From Homalodisca vitripennis (lineage: Eukaryota > Arthropoda > Insecta > Hemiptera > Cicadellidae): DNA of 64,000 nucleotides. Shown here in pieces: positions 1 through 14,128 of this stretch (its first letter is position 1; each line of letters starts with the position of its first letter). Location of the stretch: contig NC_060211.1 of NCBI RefSeq assembly GCF_021130785.1, positions 128,376,001 through 128,440,000 of the forward strand. The letters are read 5' to 3'. The position numbers and the translations under genes are program-made. A model generated the notes under the pieces. That model saw nothing but the letters and a program-made list of their open reading frames with translations, searched no databases and was not told where the DNA came from.

Positions 1-1264
1 AAATAATCTAAATCTAAAGGTAATCTTTGTTATATAATGTGTTAGGAAATCGCTTTTCTTTATATTAGGTCTGGAAGGAAAAGTAAAAATGCCTTCGTTT
101 TCAGAAAAAAAGAAGCTTTAATAAAGACTGTATGGATATAAAAAAACACATTACATGTATATTTTATTTTCATGTTGCTCTTTTTTTACTATAACAATTG
201 TTTTGAGAAGAAATTTTCCTTTTCCAAATTTAAATTTTATGAGAACCTGGAAAACACGTAAATGCATTTTACGAGTAGTAACGTGTTTGTTTTATGTGAA
301 TAAACCACCACTTACCAGTGCATTCGCTCGCAATTTCTCTGCAACATTGCATGTACGAGAGCTCGTGTGTGACTGAATAGCTCCCACATTTCAGTTTCAG
401 TTCAACTATCTTAAACCAATGTGGAAGAACTCCAAAGTTAAAGTCTGTAGCTTTCTTAGTGAAAGCGCTTATGATGTAATACGATCCAGTCCTATATTTT
501 AGAAACGGAATTAGCCATATATCATGTACCAGGTACACATATTTCAGAGTTTAAGAGGATCAGAGGTTAAGCAACATTCTTATTTCAGATTTTCAGGTTT
601 GTAAGAGCATTTATGGTTATTGGAACAAATTATATTTCCTTTGACAAATTTGAGTTTGCTCTTCTGCCCTTATACGCATATGTTTATATCAAGGACAAAT
701 TTACTGTATATCATTCAATATAAGTATAACATTTTTTATATAACACAGCTTGTTTTTTGACTGATGTAGGCTTTTCAGATCTGTATATATACATACATAT
801 ATATACTTGGTCGGGGAAACATGGTAAAATCAAAGATGGCACAGAAATACAAAGACTGGAATAAATTATTAGAGATGTAGCCTCGAAAAGTGTTTGATAT
901 ATAATATACAATAATACACCTTTTGACACTTTTTTATCGATTTTATTGTGTACAATGTATATTTCAAATTCGATGAATTCATCTACAGGTACTTGTAGGT
1001 TAAGATAATATAGTAAATAAATAATTGAAACCAAATTGTCATATGTTTTTAACTACCTTTGTGGCTAAATTTAGTATTTAATTTTGTGTGCAATCAATCG
1101 TTTGAAAGTACATACATACATACTTACATTGTATATTAGTATTATTGTGATTGCAAACTCGAGTGAAGATGGACTCGGTTCTCACACACAGGCTTTTGCC
1201 CATGTGGGTACCTTCTCGTGTATATTACGTATTATCACTATATTTGTATTATATGTAAATGAGA
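1..1264. other. AT-rich non-coding stretch
   Basis: I see no gene here. Short open frames lack family resemblance, codon bias and splice context. The stretch contains a small ACAT-type microsatellite near 1108 and a TGAATGAA run at its right edge that belongs to the 3' end of the Penelope fragment that follows. Confidence 0.6.
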
Positions 1265-1265
1265 T

Positions 1266-2330
1266 AAATAAATGAAATGAATGAATGAATGAAAGTCTAT
1301 CAAATAATAATTTTTTTGTTATAAAATCTTTGTTATTGTATAATACATTATGATTAATTTTGGCACTTTTGTAAGTTTCAAAATGTTCTAAAGTTGACAA
1401 TAGGTGACTTTTTTGCATGTGCGTAAAATTCAAGATTGTTTTCGATGTTTGTGTATGTATGGCCGGTTTCATTTAAATTGTCTGCATATGTTGAATTTGA
1501 TGATGTCTTCAATGCTTTAATATGTTCATTAAATCTAATTTTGAATGATCGGCCGGTTTGTCCAATATAGTGGTTTTGACTATCATTGTAATTTAATTTC
1601 TGTACTCCACTCTTGATGAATTTTGAATTTTTATTTTGGTTTGATGAATTACTTTTGTTTTTTATTATAAGGCCGAGATTGTTAGAAGTTTTGAAAGCCA
1701 ATTGATGTCCTTGTTTATTAAATGATTTCTTAATTTTGTGGCAATGTTTTCCAAGGTAGTCTGATTGAATGTATTTGCTATCTCTTTCTTTTATTCTCTT
1801 TCTTTGTGTAGTTCTTCGATAATACATCAATCATGCTTGGCTTGCATTCATTATTTTGAGCGATGTATTTAATAATATTTAATTCTATATAAAAATCTTC
1901 AGTTTTCATCGGAATCTGTCGATCATTGATTTGAATGCAGCAATTTTTTGGTGACGTGGGTGATTCGATGAGGAAGGAATAACTAAATCTGTGTATGTTG
2001 GTTTTTAGTAAATTTTGAAATTGTGCTTTTTGTTGACGTTGGTTATAATCAAATCAAGGTAGTTTATAGCATTATTTTCTTCAATTCCACTATTTAAATT
2101 TATATTACGATGGATTTGGTTTAAGTATTTTTTTAACAGTTCTATTTGTTATTTCCTTTGAATAGACAAATTATATCATTAACGTATCCGTAATAATAAA
2201 TTATTTGTGTTAGATGTTTGTTTTTATTACTTAATATGAATTTGTCTTCTATGTTGTCCAGGAATATATCAGGCAATAATTCAGATTGCGTGCGAAACCG
2301 CGGGTTACTACTAGTACAGTAATAAAACAA
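1266..2330 (-). mobile_element. Penelope-like retroelement fragment (RT C-terminus plus GIY-YIG endonuclease), degenerate
   Basis: Read on the minus strand, this is the 3' part of a Penelope-like element. At about 2180 there is a reverse-transcriptase C-motif, YVNDIICLF, followed downstream by YLDLIITNVNKKHNFKIY and KPTYTDLVIPSSSNHPR, which resemble the RT thumb region of these elements. Between about 1830 and 1380 the frame HYIGQTGRSFKIRFNEHIK matches the GIY-YIG endonuclease that Penelope elements carry after the RT. The canonical catalytic YxDD is YVND here, so one metal-binding Asp is replaced by Asn. Stops and frame changes break the reading frame (for example near 1880 and 1380). The RT N-terminus is missing, as expected from 5' truncation. 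A short TGAA-type tail (1268-1292) marks the 3' end. The copy is dead; the family assignment is confident, exact ends are not. Confidence 0.82.
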
Positions 2331-5300
2331 TTAAATACGGTAAAATTATTAAAATAAATAATGTGGGAACGAATTTTAAAACTTCCTTTCATAAATTCAG
2401 ATGTGCTGAATCAGAACAAAATACTATAAATATGTGTAGCAGTCCATTGGACAGGTCTCTCAGAAACAGCAGTGCTATTTAATTTTAGACTGTCTGGTTG
2501 TCAAATTTAGAAAATTATTCAATAATTTACATACTCATACATGCATTTCAATAAACTATTAGTCTACATCTTCAGGGCATCGCCCAACTGGTCTTAGGAA
2601 TACTAAAAACTTTGAGCCTACTAAACTAAATGCTGTGACACATTCCATATTTAATTGTTAAGTGACGCACCATTTTCTTAAATTGTATTTATATTAAAAG
2701 ATTGTTGTTAAGTTCTAAATGAATTTTCGTCTATAATTCCTCCAGGAATGATGAACATTAGAAACATTTTAAAGCACTATACAGGTAAAACTAAAAATCA
2801 ATGCAAAAAATCTTTGATATTGAATGATTATAAAATGGTTCCAGAAACATATTAGGAACACAAATTATTGCAACATGCTTGGAAATCAATTTACAGCTAG
2901 ATTGTCTATGATACGTCTAGTGACGCATATGGCAGTATTAACAATGCTTTTTTATAAATTTAAGTTAGTACATATCATCAAAATAAATTAAAGTTGGGGA
3001 GATTTTCTCAATGGGGACAATAAGGAGCCATAATGTCTCAAAATACCTTCACAGCTGGTGAGAATAACAAGGCTTAATCTGATTTTGCGGTTTAACCTGT
3101 GAGCAGCCTATTTGTGACGGCCAGACCATTCAGTTGCGTCAGCACCTCCAGAGGTCAAGGTCGCTCCAGTAGTAGCTTAGTGCGATTACATACGCTGAGG
3201 AATGCTGAACCACTATTTGAAACAACATCTTGAGAAATTTAACCAATTTTGAACATTCTACGAATTCTGTTGAACATAGAACTCACTATATTCCATTGGG
3301 ATAAAACCTTTAAATCCCATAGGAATATCATTACATTAATATAATTATCTTTACAAGTACATCTTATGTTAATACTAAGTTATAGTTACTTCTTACAGAT
3401 TGAACTCTGTGGCTCCAACAGTAGAATCTAATACATTTAAAAAATTTGAGTAATCACTATTTTTTCACATAGACCTACCATGCATGTGATATGACATTGT
3501 TCCCTTCGTTTAGAATACACTTATCCTATATTCTCGTTTGATGAACCATGATTCATCTTCTACTATCTAATGAACAAATCAAAGTCCAATTGAATCGCAG
3601 CCTAGTTAATAAACTCCATATAAGTGCTTGACAAAATTGCTACAAAAGTACTACATAGTTACTAAAATAACATTCAAGCATAAAGGCTAGGGTTGGTGTG
3701 TAAACCTGTATCACTGTAACTAGATATTTGTTATATTTCACTTCAATAAATTACTTTGGCATTTGTAAAGGTCACAGTAACTAAACATAAACCAATATAA
3801 CGCAGTAGTATCGACGAATCCGACGTAACGTAACGAAGTTCTTACCAAGCAATCCAATAAAATCTTATTTTTTAACAAAAAAAGGAACTTCGTGATATCT
3901 GTTACTGTGTCACATTATACAATGTCATATGAGTGTGCGCATTTTTTTACAACATTGGAAAAAATTTTACAATATTATTTCTATTTTTAAGCGAGGTTTT
4001 ATTCTATTTCTACCATTCTCCACTGGATATCTACTACCTTAAAAACTATTTCTTAAGTCCAGTATTAATTTACTAAGTTTAACTTCCACAACTTGAGCCA
4101 AGACAAGAATATTAAACCATCTAGAATAGGACCTATTTTGTAAATATTTCAAATTTTAAAACATAGATTTTTCAAAGAGTGAACCTTTGAAGTCAGATTT
4201 GCGGCATTGTATTCTACTAATAAAAACCTTTACTTTAATGTACTGCACGGCCTATGTCCTCAATTCTTTCCTGACTCCTTGCGTGCCATCGCCTTGGCAC
4301 GACAAAAAAATTGTAGTTATTTCAAAAAGTAGATTTAAAGGTGAAGTAGTGATGTACCAAGTTTTATTGCTTTACCTGTAATCGTTCGGGAGTTACCAAG
4401 TCAGTGCGGCACTTCTTAAACACCCTGTATATAAGGGTACACAGGTCTGAGAAGCATACTTCGGCCAAAGACAACTAAGATGGATTTTATAACAGTTTTA
4501 TAATAACATTTATAACACATTTATAATAACATTTTCATTGATACCTGCATTACAGTCTACATTCTTAATATTTGTTAAAACGTGCAGATAAAAGTATATG
4601 TTTACTAAAATATTTTCTCAACAGATTTCAGAAAAAATTAAAATGAGAAATGTTGTTATCATCAACCTTACTTTGTTGTCAAGACTATTAATAAAACAGT
4701 TTTGTAATAATTGTTAGATTAATGAAACATGTGGTTGTGCTACAATAAAACAACAATTACGCAGAAAAGTCGATAGCATTTAACAGGCTCTTTCAACTAA
4801 TAAAATTTGTTGAAAGTGACAGAGAGCATTATACTTAAAATCTAAGGACTTCGACTTTAATCTCCCCTTAGACTTACGATATCTTAATACTGACGTAAAA
4901 TAGTTACAATTCTTACTGAAAGAATATCCATTTATTTATCAAAATTAGTAAATAAGTTGTTTATTGTCTCCATACATCAAATTTACACAGTGATTTATGT
5001 AGGGACCAACATGTAAACTTACCCAAAACACGAACTAACCTCCGTCTGTCTCTTTGCGATAACTCTTGATAGAAAGATCCTAGAGACTTAAAACTTTGCA
5101 CATAGATTCTTCTTAGTTCAAAGCAGAGCCATATTCTTGTCTAAAAGGCAAAGGACAGTCCCTTCCATCTGTGCTATAATTATTTCATTATGTTCTCTCA
5201 GGTTCTTCGATACTCCGTTGTACTGGTTAATTTTATGCAAATAAACCAAGACTGATCACGGAGTAGAGAAATATTTAATTAGACAACATATAATTACTTA

Positions 5301-5770
5301 AAACCTCCTGCAATTCACAATCAATCATCAGCGCAGACCTATCTTGGTATACTCAGTATCTAAAGTCGTAATAAACAATTCAGACATTGAAGATCATTAG
5401 ACTCCAATAGTAATTTATGATTGTACATTAGTTCTTTGCAATTCCTAAATAATCAGAATCAAACCACACGTTCTTAAATTTTCTTAATAACTCGTACTAT
5501 TCTGGAGAGCTACACCAAGCCAATCATAGAAAAGTATTGTGAAAGCCACCCCATAAAAATTTGTACCTGTTGTCATCCGCTAGATGTGAGCTGACCACTG
5601 CGCTTGATTAGATATCGGGTTACACATTGTTAGAAAGTAACAGAGAGTGTAGCCAATTAGAACTCTGCATATATTTATTTGTCCACTCTAAGGAGAGGCT
5701 GCGGTGACGGTGAACGCTCGCCGGACAATCTCGTCGCGACCGGTCAGTCGCTTTCATCCTCTAGGGCAGG
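2331..5770. other. Non-coding stretch, nothing recognised
   Basis: No open frame looks real, and I recognise no transposon protein or RNA gene. Slightly GC-richer patches at 3090-3200 and 5690-5770 could be old repeat debris. The second leads directly into the 105-bp minisatellite. Confidence 0.5.
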
Positions 5771-7790
5771 AAGTTAGCAGCAGGTGGTGGACGGTGGATG
5801 TGGACACCCCGCTCTCTCCGGACACATTGGCACGTGTTACAGAACTACCGGGTTAATAAAATTGTATAACCCCTCCAGTTACTAACAGGTTATGCACAGT
5901 ATATGTGGCCACCATAGTCTCTCCGGACACATTGGCACGTGTTACAGAACTACCGGGTTAATAAAATTGTATAACCCCTTCAGTTACTAACAGGTTAAGT
6001 ACAGTATATGTGGCCACCATAGTCTCTCCGGACACATTGGCACGTGTTACAGAACTACCGGGTTAATAAAATTGTATAGCCCATCCAGTTACTAACAGGT
6101 TAAGTACAGTATATGTGGCCACCACAGTCTCTCCGGACACATTGGCACGTGTTACAGAACTACCGGGTTAATAAAATTGTATAACCCCTCCAGTTACTAA
6201 CAGGTTATGCACAGTATATATGGCCACCATAGTCTCTCCGGACACATTGGCACGTGTTACAGAACTACTGGGTTAATAAAATTGTATAGCCCATCCAGTT
6301 ACTAACAGGTTATGTACAGTATATGTGGCCACCATAGTCTCTCCGGACACATTGGCACGTGTTATAGAACTACCGGGTTAATAAAATTGAATAACCCCTC
6401 CAGTTACTAACAGGTTATGTACAGTATATGTGGCCACCATAGTCTCTCCGGACACATTGGCACGTGTTACAGAACTACCGGGTTAATAAAATTGTATAGC
6501 CCATCCAGTTATACTAACAGGTTATGCACAGTGTATATGGCCACCATAGTCTCTCCGGACACATTGGCACGTGTTACAGAACTACCGGGTTAATAAAATT
6601 GTATAGCCCATCCAGTTACTAACAGGTTAAGTACAGTATATGTGGCCACCATAGTCTCTCCGGACACATTGGCACGTGTTACAGAACTACCGGGTTAATA
6701 AAATTGTATAACCCCTCCAGTTACTAACAGGTTATGCACAGTATATATGGCCACCATAGTCTCTCCGGACACATTGGCACGTGTTACAGAAACTAGCGGG
6801 TTAATAAAATTGTATAGCCCATCCAGTTACTAACAGGTTAAGTACAGTATATGTGGCCACCATAGTCTCTCCGGACACATTGGCACGTGTTACAGAACTA
6901 CCGGGTTAATAAAATTGTATAACCCCTCCAGTTACTAACAGGTTATGTACAGTATATGTGGCCACCATAGTATCTCCGGACACATTGGCACGTGTTACAG
7001 AACTACCGGGTTAATAAAATTGAATAACCCCTCCAGTTACTAACAGGTTAAGTACAGTATATGTGTCCACCATAGTATCTCCGGACACATTGGCACGTGT
7101 TACAGAACTACCGGGTTAATAAAATTGTATAACCCCTGCAGTTACTAACAGGTTATGTACAGTATATGTGGCCACCATAGTATCTCCGGACACATTGGCA
7201 CGTGTCACAGAACTACCGGGTTAATAAAATTGTATAACCCCTGCAGTTACTAACAGGTGATGTACTTTACAGTATATGTGGCCACCATAGTCTCTCCGGA
7301 CACATTGGCACGTGTTACAGAACTACTTGTGAATAAAATTGTATAACCCCTGCAGTTACTAACAGGTTATGTACAGTATATGTGGCCACCATAGTATCTC
7401 CGGATACATTGGCACGTGTTACAGAACTACCGGGTTAATAAAATTGTATAACCCCTGCAGTTACTAACAGGTTATGTACAGTATATGTGGCCACCATAGT
7501 ATCTCCGGACACATTGGTTACAGAACTACCGGGTTAATAATATCCTACAACGTCGGAAGTTACTAACAGGTGGTGGACAGTGAATATGGACACTTTGCTC
7601 TTGCCGGACACATTGGAAAGTATTACAGAACTTCTTAGTTAATAAACTTGTATAATGTCATAAGTTATTAGCCTGTGGTGCACATTGAATTTGGACGCCA
7701 CGAGCTTACCGGACATTGGCACTTGGTACAGAACAATCTGGTTAACGCATTTCACGTCACCAGTTATCTTTGAACCATAGTTTTTCCTTG
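5771..7790. repeat. 105-bp minisatellite, about 17 good and 2-3 degenerate copies
   Basis: A head-to-tail array with a regular 105-bp period: the landmark GTCTCTCCGGACACATTGG recurs at 5917, 6022, 6127, 6232, 6337, 6442 and onward to about 7496. Flanking units near 5771-5812 and 7560-7790 are clearly degenerate, so the core is the younger part. Nearly every unit carries the palindrome CACGTG (in GGCACGTGTTACAG), an AATAAA within GGGTTAATAAAATTG, and a TGGCCACCA block. Sub-variants (CCCCTCC / CCCATCC / CCCCTGC after the AATAAA) are clustered along the array, which suggests local duplication of blocks. The array is not coding. Confidence 0.95.
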
Positions 7791-9061
7791 GGCTACAAGA
7801 AATTTAAGTACCAAGTTTCAAGTCTATGGACCTCCTTACCACGGGTTATGGCAAGGACGAACTGACGGCCCTGTCCGTCCCTTGGTAATATGTATTTAGT
7901 GTAAATGCCAAAATCAAGCCAATTTAGTATAGAGCTGTTAAAATAGCTCTTGCATTCCCAGTACCATATTTTAGAAGGTGAGCTATCCGCAATGACAAAT
8001 CAAAGGCCAGCAACACTTATTCTTCTGGTTGATAATCTATCAGGCTTCCAACTATCCATTGTAGTCTCAAAGGAATATACGGCTTTACTAAGGCAACCTC
8101 CAGTCATTAAGTTAACCCTCAAGGTCTCTGTTACGTTAACATTAGTAAAGAGAAATATAAATCTTGAACACAAGTAATCAATACGCAAATAGGTCAATTA
8201 CAGATAAGTAATTGGTTTTCACAGAGATGCCAACACGTCTCGAAACCTTGGCACATGCCCTTTGCCTTGAACATTAGGATACGGGATCCCAATCGGTATT
8301 GGACAATTCTGGCTGTTTCAGTGTTGATCGATACTCGATTCGTTTATCGCATTATCTGAGAGAAATCAAACAGTTTAAATTGCTGTTGAATTAATATCCA
8401 AAATATTATGGGAAACTACGCAATTTTCAGGTTTATAATTCATGGTGAACTGTATGTTAACTGACTCCCGGTCAATTTCCAGTGTTGCCAAAGCCATTCT
8501 CATGTATTTTGTAGTCAAGCTGAATGGCAAAAAGTGTCATAAACCCAACTCAGCTTACCATAACTACTGGTTTAAAATGTATACTACTTCTGATACAACC
8601 ATTCTTTTTGTGTACTTAACGATCAATAACCTGCAGGAGCACAGTGTACAGTGCAGGACACTTTCTTGTGTTAAACCATAAGCGTTGTGCAACCTGTTAT
8701 AGACACTGCCTTGTCAACGCCACTATGACCTTACGTGGAGAAAGAGAGAGTTCGACCCGCTATAATTGATCCTTTTAGTGTGTCAACACTTGCTGTATAG
8801 TTTCAGTACACTGTGTGACATGCAAATCTTTGACTGTGGTCTTTCCGATTACCTAGCTTAATTTATGGTTATAGGTACAATTCATATTAATAACATAACA
8901 ACTAAACACTGCCCTTTGCCTCTGAAAAGCGAAACTTTTGCAGAAATAACATAAATATATTGAAGAAAAGAATCCTGGATTACAGTATTTGACTTATCCA
9001 GTAAAAATAATGCAACGAATTTACGAATAATTAACGAATTTTAAATATTTTTAATGTTTAT
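7791..9061. other. Non-coding stretch, nothing recognised
   Basis: There are only short open frames without family resemblance (for example 7950-8177 and 8442-8681). I see no element ends or RNA genes. Confidence 0.5.
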
Positions 9062-9720
9062 TTAGACTTCGCATTTCCTTTGGTTAAAAAGAGTAAATTT
9101 GGGTCTGTTGGGAGGGGTTGGGTCACTCGTGGGATTACAATATCGAGTGTCCGAAAGCCAGAGCTCCACCAGCAGTCAAAATGTTCAAATGATCCCAATT
9201 ACATTACCTATGTAAAGGCGAAAAGGAAGATTTTCAAGAGATGTGTCAATGCAGGAAAAATATTGCTTAACAAAGATTTATTTAGGAAATCATGTTGTAA
9301 ATAAAATAAACAGCTTGGAATATAATCAAGAGTGAGCTAAAATAAGAGTCGGTCAATCCAATCATTACTCTGGAGGACTCAGGACTGTCCATAACTGACT
9401 CACGCTGTTTCATATAGTTTTAACAAATATTTCAGTAATGTTTGCAACAAATTAAATGTATGCCTAAACGCCCATAAAGCTTTGACAGTATTTAATGAGA
9501 TGAAAACCCATAGCATAATATTTCAAACTTTTAACCCATTCTTGTAGACGATGTAATGAAAATTTTGTCAGAAATAAAGTCTTCTCGGCCAGTTGGCTGG
9601 GACGGTATTCCTCCTTTTCTTATAAAAAAATGCGACTCAAGTATTGCTTCACCCACTCAGTAAATATGTTCCTTCAAACTGAAATGATATAACTGGGATA
9701 AAAATATTAGGCACAAAATA
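9062..9720 (+). mobile_element. Non-LTR retrotransposon (LINE) remnant, endonuclease-RT linker and start of RT
   Basis: The open frame at 9080-9304 reads GWVTRGITISSVRKPELHQQ then SNDPNYITYVKAKRKIFKR. This resembles the conserved linker of Jockey/CR1-like ORF2 (a 'K-W-I-T-R-G-I ... R-K-R-E-L' block) that sits between the endonuclease and the reverse transcriptase. About 240 bp further on, 9546-9650 reads ILSEIKSSRPVGWDGIPPFL, which resembles RT block 0/1 (a 'G-x-D-x-I-P' motif). Stops and frameshifts separate the two pieces. No RT catalytic core, 3' tail or target duplication is visible. It is an old fragment; the LINE assignment is fairly sure, the clade is not. Confidence 0.7.
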
Positions 9721-12700
9721 ATGAAGACTGGTCTATGTATGGCATTGAATTCGCTAAGGTCAAACTTGATAAAATGTACATACAAAAATCAAGCATACAT
9801 CTAGAACGTTTAGAAGCAAAATTCATGCCACTAAACAATACAAGCGCACTGCGCAAGAAAGGTGTTACCATGTTGTCTTTTTTGCAAAATAGAAATGAAG
9901 GGTATGGATGCTAAAACAGGAAAAGCGTTAGAAGGAATAGAGCACTTAAAGCAGTCGATAATTGATATACTGATCACTCCAGTAAAACAGTAGAATAATG
10001 AGGAGAAGTTATGGTTCAAGGCTACTTGAATTAGTTGATAAACCGATAAATAGAGATTTAACACTTCATGTTTGGAGTTTTGTACATAAACACAATTTAT
10101 AAAATTGTAAGGTCAAAATTAAAATTTAGAGTGATAAATATATTGAAATTCCTGGTGTTTCAGCAATGGTAAACACTATCTGAATACGTGTATTGCTTTA
10201 TAAATTTGAAAATTAACTTTTATTCAACCGTATTCAACTTTCATTGACCCCTGGACAGGAAGATTATGTCTGAATAACCTTTAAAATCTCCCATTAACAG
10301 TATCAAACTTTAACCAAAGAACTCCCATTTTATTTGAACGATTTTACTTGTTCACTACGCAAGTCTGCGATACCCTAGACGGGCGTACTCTGCCATAAAA
10401 CATTCTGTTCTTAATAGCAGCAGTAATAGTGTATCGTTGATATACATTATACAGGATAGCCATTTTACTGACTATACTAGTCGACTAGTTGTGCAAGATT
10501 ACGACAGTTTACCTTGCCAAGACAGTTAACTTGATCTTTCATTTCAATGCTGCGTGAAAGAACAGGGCAGGGTAGTGATAAAGCACAATGTTTATAGTTT
10601 CAGTAAATAGCAATGTATTATTAGATCGTTTCATAACAGGCAGACTTGATGTATGTGTGCGGGTACGTTTGTTTATTTTTTGTTTGTTTTAGCCATGCAA
10701 TATGATACCTACACTAAATTTAATTACGTGCCTTGCTACATGTGTTTCTCTTACATCCAGAACAAATGACGTAAGTGCTTGGACATGATGCAGCATGACG
10801 AAGTGGATACAACAGACTTTATGGTTTTTGTCAGTGGTGGCATCTCACCATCAGATCCAGATGACGCCTTAGTTGGTGGGCCAGATTCTGCAGTGAAACG
10901 GAAAGGTGCAGGATTTCCTCCAATAGCTCATTACTGAGGTTCGGAATGCCTAAAGCACCGGACTCTATCAACCTAATTGAGCCCATTAAGCTGCACAGGA
11001 CGTGATTTCGCCAATATTCATTAATAAATTGCGGAATGTGGATATCTCATAATTAATTCTGACACTAGATCACTCACTGTTCCGAACCCGTTATGGCTAA
11101 GTGGTGAGGTATATGACATGGCGTGACACTTCTCGTATAAATTAAACATGTTAGATCTCAGAGGTGGTTGGATAATGCTTCTTCATTCCAGTGACAATTC
11201 CTCAATGATAGCACTTGGAAGTTCAGATCCTATCCAGCGAGACTTCATTTAGAGATGGAGCTGTTTATAATCATTTTCCCTATTTACAAGCCAAAAGTAT
11301 TAATTTTAGAATCATAGGCTATCACAATGATTACAAAGTAATGCATCACTTCCTGGCAAAATATTCAAGGAAATCTCTGCGAATATCTTTCTTCCCAGGT
11401 TTCCCTAGATTTTGTTTGCCATTGTATTGCAATTCAGCTTCCTGTACATTGAAATTTTAGGATATACAGGATACGGGTGTATTAGAATTAGACACACTAC
11501 CCCCGAGAAAACCGATGTATCTCATTAAACTGGGTAAACATTTTATGTCCCGCAGCACAACCTTGATCGGAAATGACGAAATACTGTAGTAAAGGGATGG
11601 TAGATTATGTGGTTTATTGTGGATGATAACTGTTGGGTCGTGCACGGGCTCCCATAAAATTAAAGGCTTTTACAAACCAAACATGAGGGTGTTTAGATTT
11701 GTAAACAAGCTCTCCTGCCTGATTGGACTGGAAAGGGCTATAACAGGGCTATCCTGTTTTCTACCCCCAATCTTCCCTATACTATCACTCTAGCAGATCA
11801 CAGGAAGCAAAGTTCTTTTTGAGGCTAAGTGCATAGAGATGTTCCATCTTCTTGTCCTAAGTCGACATAACATGTTATTACCCCTTGCATAACATCGAAT
11901 CTTGTTACCTTAGCTGTGAGCTTAGCAGTTACCACTAGATTTCAGCAGCCTTCCTGTGCAAACTAGACCTTCCCATTAGCACGGATCATGTAACAATGAC
12001 TTTCTTTGTTTCCATTAGTCATTTGGATATTACTAAGGTTTTATAAAACTGTTTATGATAAACCCTAGTTTCTGCGCACCCTTATTCGCGCAGATGTTTG
12101 ACGTAGTTGATCAGCTGCTTACGTGGCCAGGTCCGGACGTACAGTCCGCTTGCGTCACTTGGACAACACAACTATCTGGCAGAAAATCAGTGGTAATTAT
12201 CCAGCAGCACACTGAGGCGAAGTCTCACAGTGTTGCCAACCGCGTGCGAACCGGGGCCTCTTGGCTAACCTACCATTGGGAAACCTGATTAAAATTCACT
12301 ATGACACATGGGAACTGACTGTCCTCCAGCCTAAGTAAACCGAGTGGACTGTTGTAGCACGAGAGCTTATGTCCTTAATTACCTCTGAATTTCTAATTTT
12401 GTAATATAATAAGTAGTAAACAGCTGGTGTAATTCATGTTGATTAATAGTTATATAATTTGCTTTTATTTGTGGAAATAAACTTCTGATCAATCTTTAGG
12501 AACGTTTAATTGAAGTTTTGAAATGTATTCATTCAAATGAAAACAAAACTGTTGGAAGTAATAAAACGATACGGAGTGAACGGCGTCATGAGGCAAAATA
12601 ATTACACAAATGTGTGGATATAATTGCCTATTCAAAGTTAAACGGCGCTGCAGTGTTATTTCTAATATTGTTATGAAATGTTTGTACTTAACTATTATAA

Positions 12701-14128
12701 GTATTTTTCTATTCATCGTATTGCATACATATTGACCTACTTTCATTGTTTCTAAATTTTCTTTTAGGAGCCAGCTGTGTTGAACGAACGAAAATTTCTC
12801 CCAGAAGGACATCGTTAAACCCTTTCACGTCCCCATTTGTGCTTGTAGAGTTTTGGAGATGATTAATTTTAAAGGTATTATTAATATGTATCAATGTATC
12901 AAAACTATCAAATTGTTTTTCAGTTTTGAATATTAAAACGATGAATTACAAAAAAGTTTGAGAATTTTATTTCTTGTTAACCGTTGAAAATATCGAATAC
13001 GCTGAAAACCATTTGAATGTGTATTAAACATTTTGTAAAAATTAAGCATGTCTCAAACTAAAGGTTATCAAAGTGTATGAGATTTAGCATTGATCTAACG
13101 GGACTAGGAACAAGAAAGCCGCAAGTATATACATATGCGTCGCACGGCTTCAGTTACCGCTACCAACTTATATTAAAAATTGTAAAATGATAAAAATGTT
13201 AATGGCTGTTATTACAGTCGGCTCTTTGATCGAGTATCTTTGTTTTATCATATCACTCCATAAAGTAGTATTTGTTACGGTTTTTTATCGTCCAGGTTTA
13301 TTATGTACCCCTAATACCAGACAAAGCAATAAAATAGTTATAGCGTTTTTAATACGAGTACTCCTTATTTCGGACTTTTTTATACTCTACTGGTTTTCTA
13401 GTTTAGAACAATTACTTTCCCAATTTTCCCCTAAATTATGGATGTCCACATTTCAAGTACTTTTTTGTAAGTAACACTTTGTACTGACGATTTTTGTTCA
13501 CGTAACACATTCCAGCTTACGTATATTTACCAGGTGTAACAAAGAGCAAAGTTTTGTCATTTCAAATATACGGAAAATAATAGATAATTGTTTTCAAAAA
13601 ATCCGTTTTAAACTATATTATTAGGAAATTAAAATTAATATATTTTGGTAAGTATTCTACTGAATCGGGTTTGCATGAGAATTAAAAAAAAATTAATGAT
13701 GAATTCTGGCTTGACTGAATTGAGTTTGATATTTTTTATATAACCACTAGCCTACCTGATCAAATATAATCGACATGAAAATAACCATATAATTAATAAT
13801 CCAACAAGTTCAATAAAAAAGTTCAAACAAACTGTTTTAAACATGTTCAGCCAACCTATCTCAGACAGTTACGGAAAGACTTTAATTCTTAAATAGGACA
13901 GATGCTACTCACATCTGTAGATTGAGATTTAACCACTCTGCAATGAATTTCCAAATTGAAAACAGGGTTCTACGATTTAGTTAAATATATAATTTTGTAA
14001 TGTCCCCATTCTATATGAACCTCCTTATAGAAAACAATGAAAATCTTAAATATAACTTTAAATATAAAACGCCGACAGAAATTTAAAAAAATAAAAAGTG
14101 TCATACCATAAAACCAATATAAAAAATG
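9721..14128. other. Non-coding stretch, nothing recognised
   Basis: I find no credible gene. The open frames at 9831-10064 (-), 11215-11460 (+), 12055-12288 (+) and 13187-13474 (+) are short and have no recognisable domain. GC-richer patches at 10780-10980 and 12060-12290 may be eroded repeats. Confidence 0.45.

Noticed and set aside
5771..7790. CRISPR-like regular repeat array
   Set aside because: The 105-bp units are contiguous with no unique spacers, there are no cas genes, and the context is eukaryotic. It is a minisatellite.
12055..12288. 77-codon plus-strand open frame in a GC-richer patch
   Set aside because: No domain, no splice partners and no evidence of coding bias. Probably an eroded repeat.
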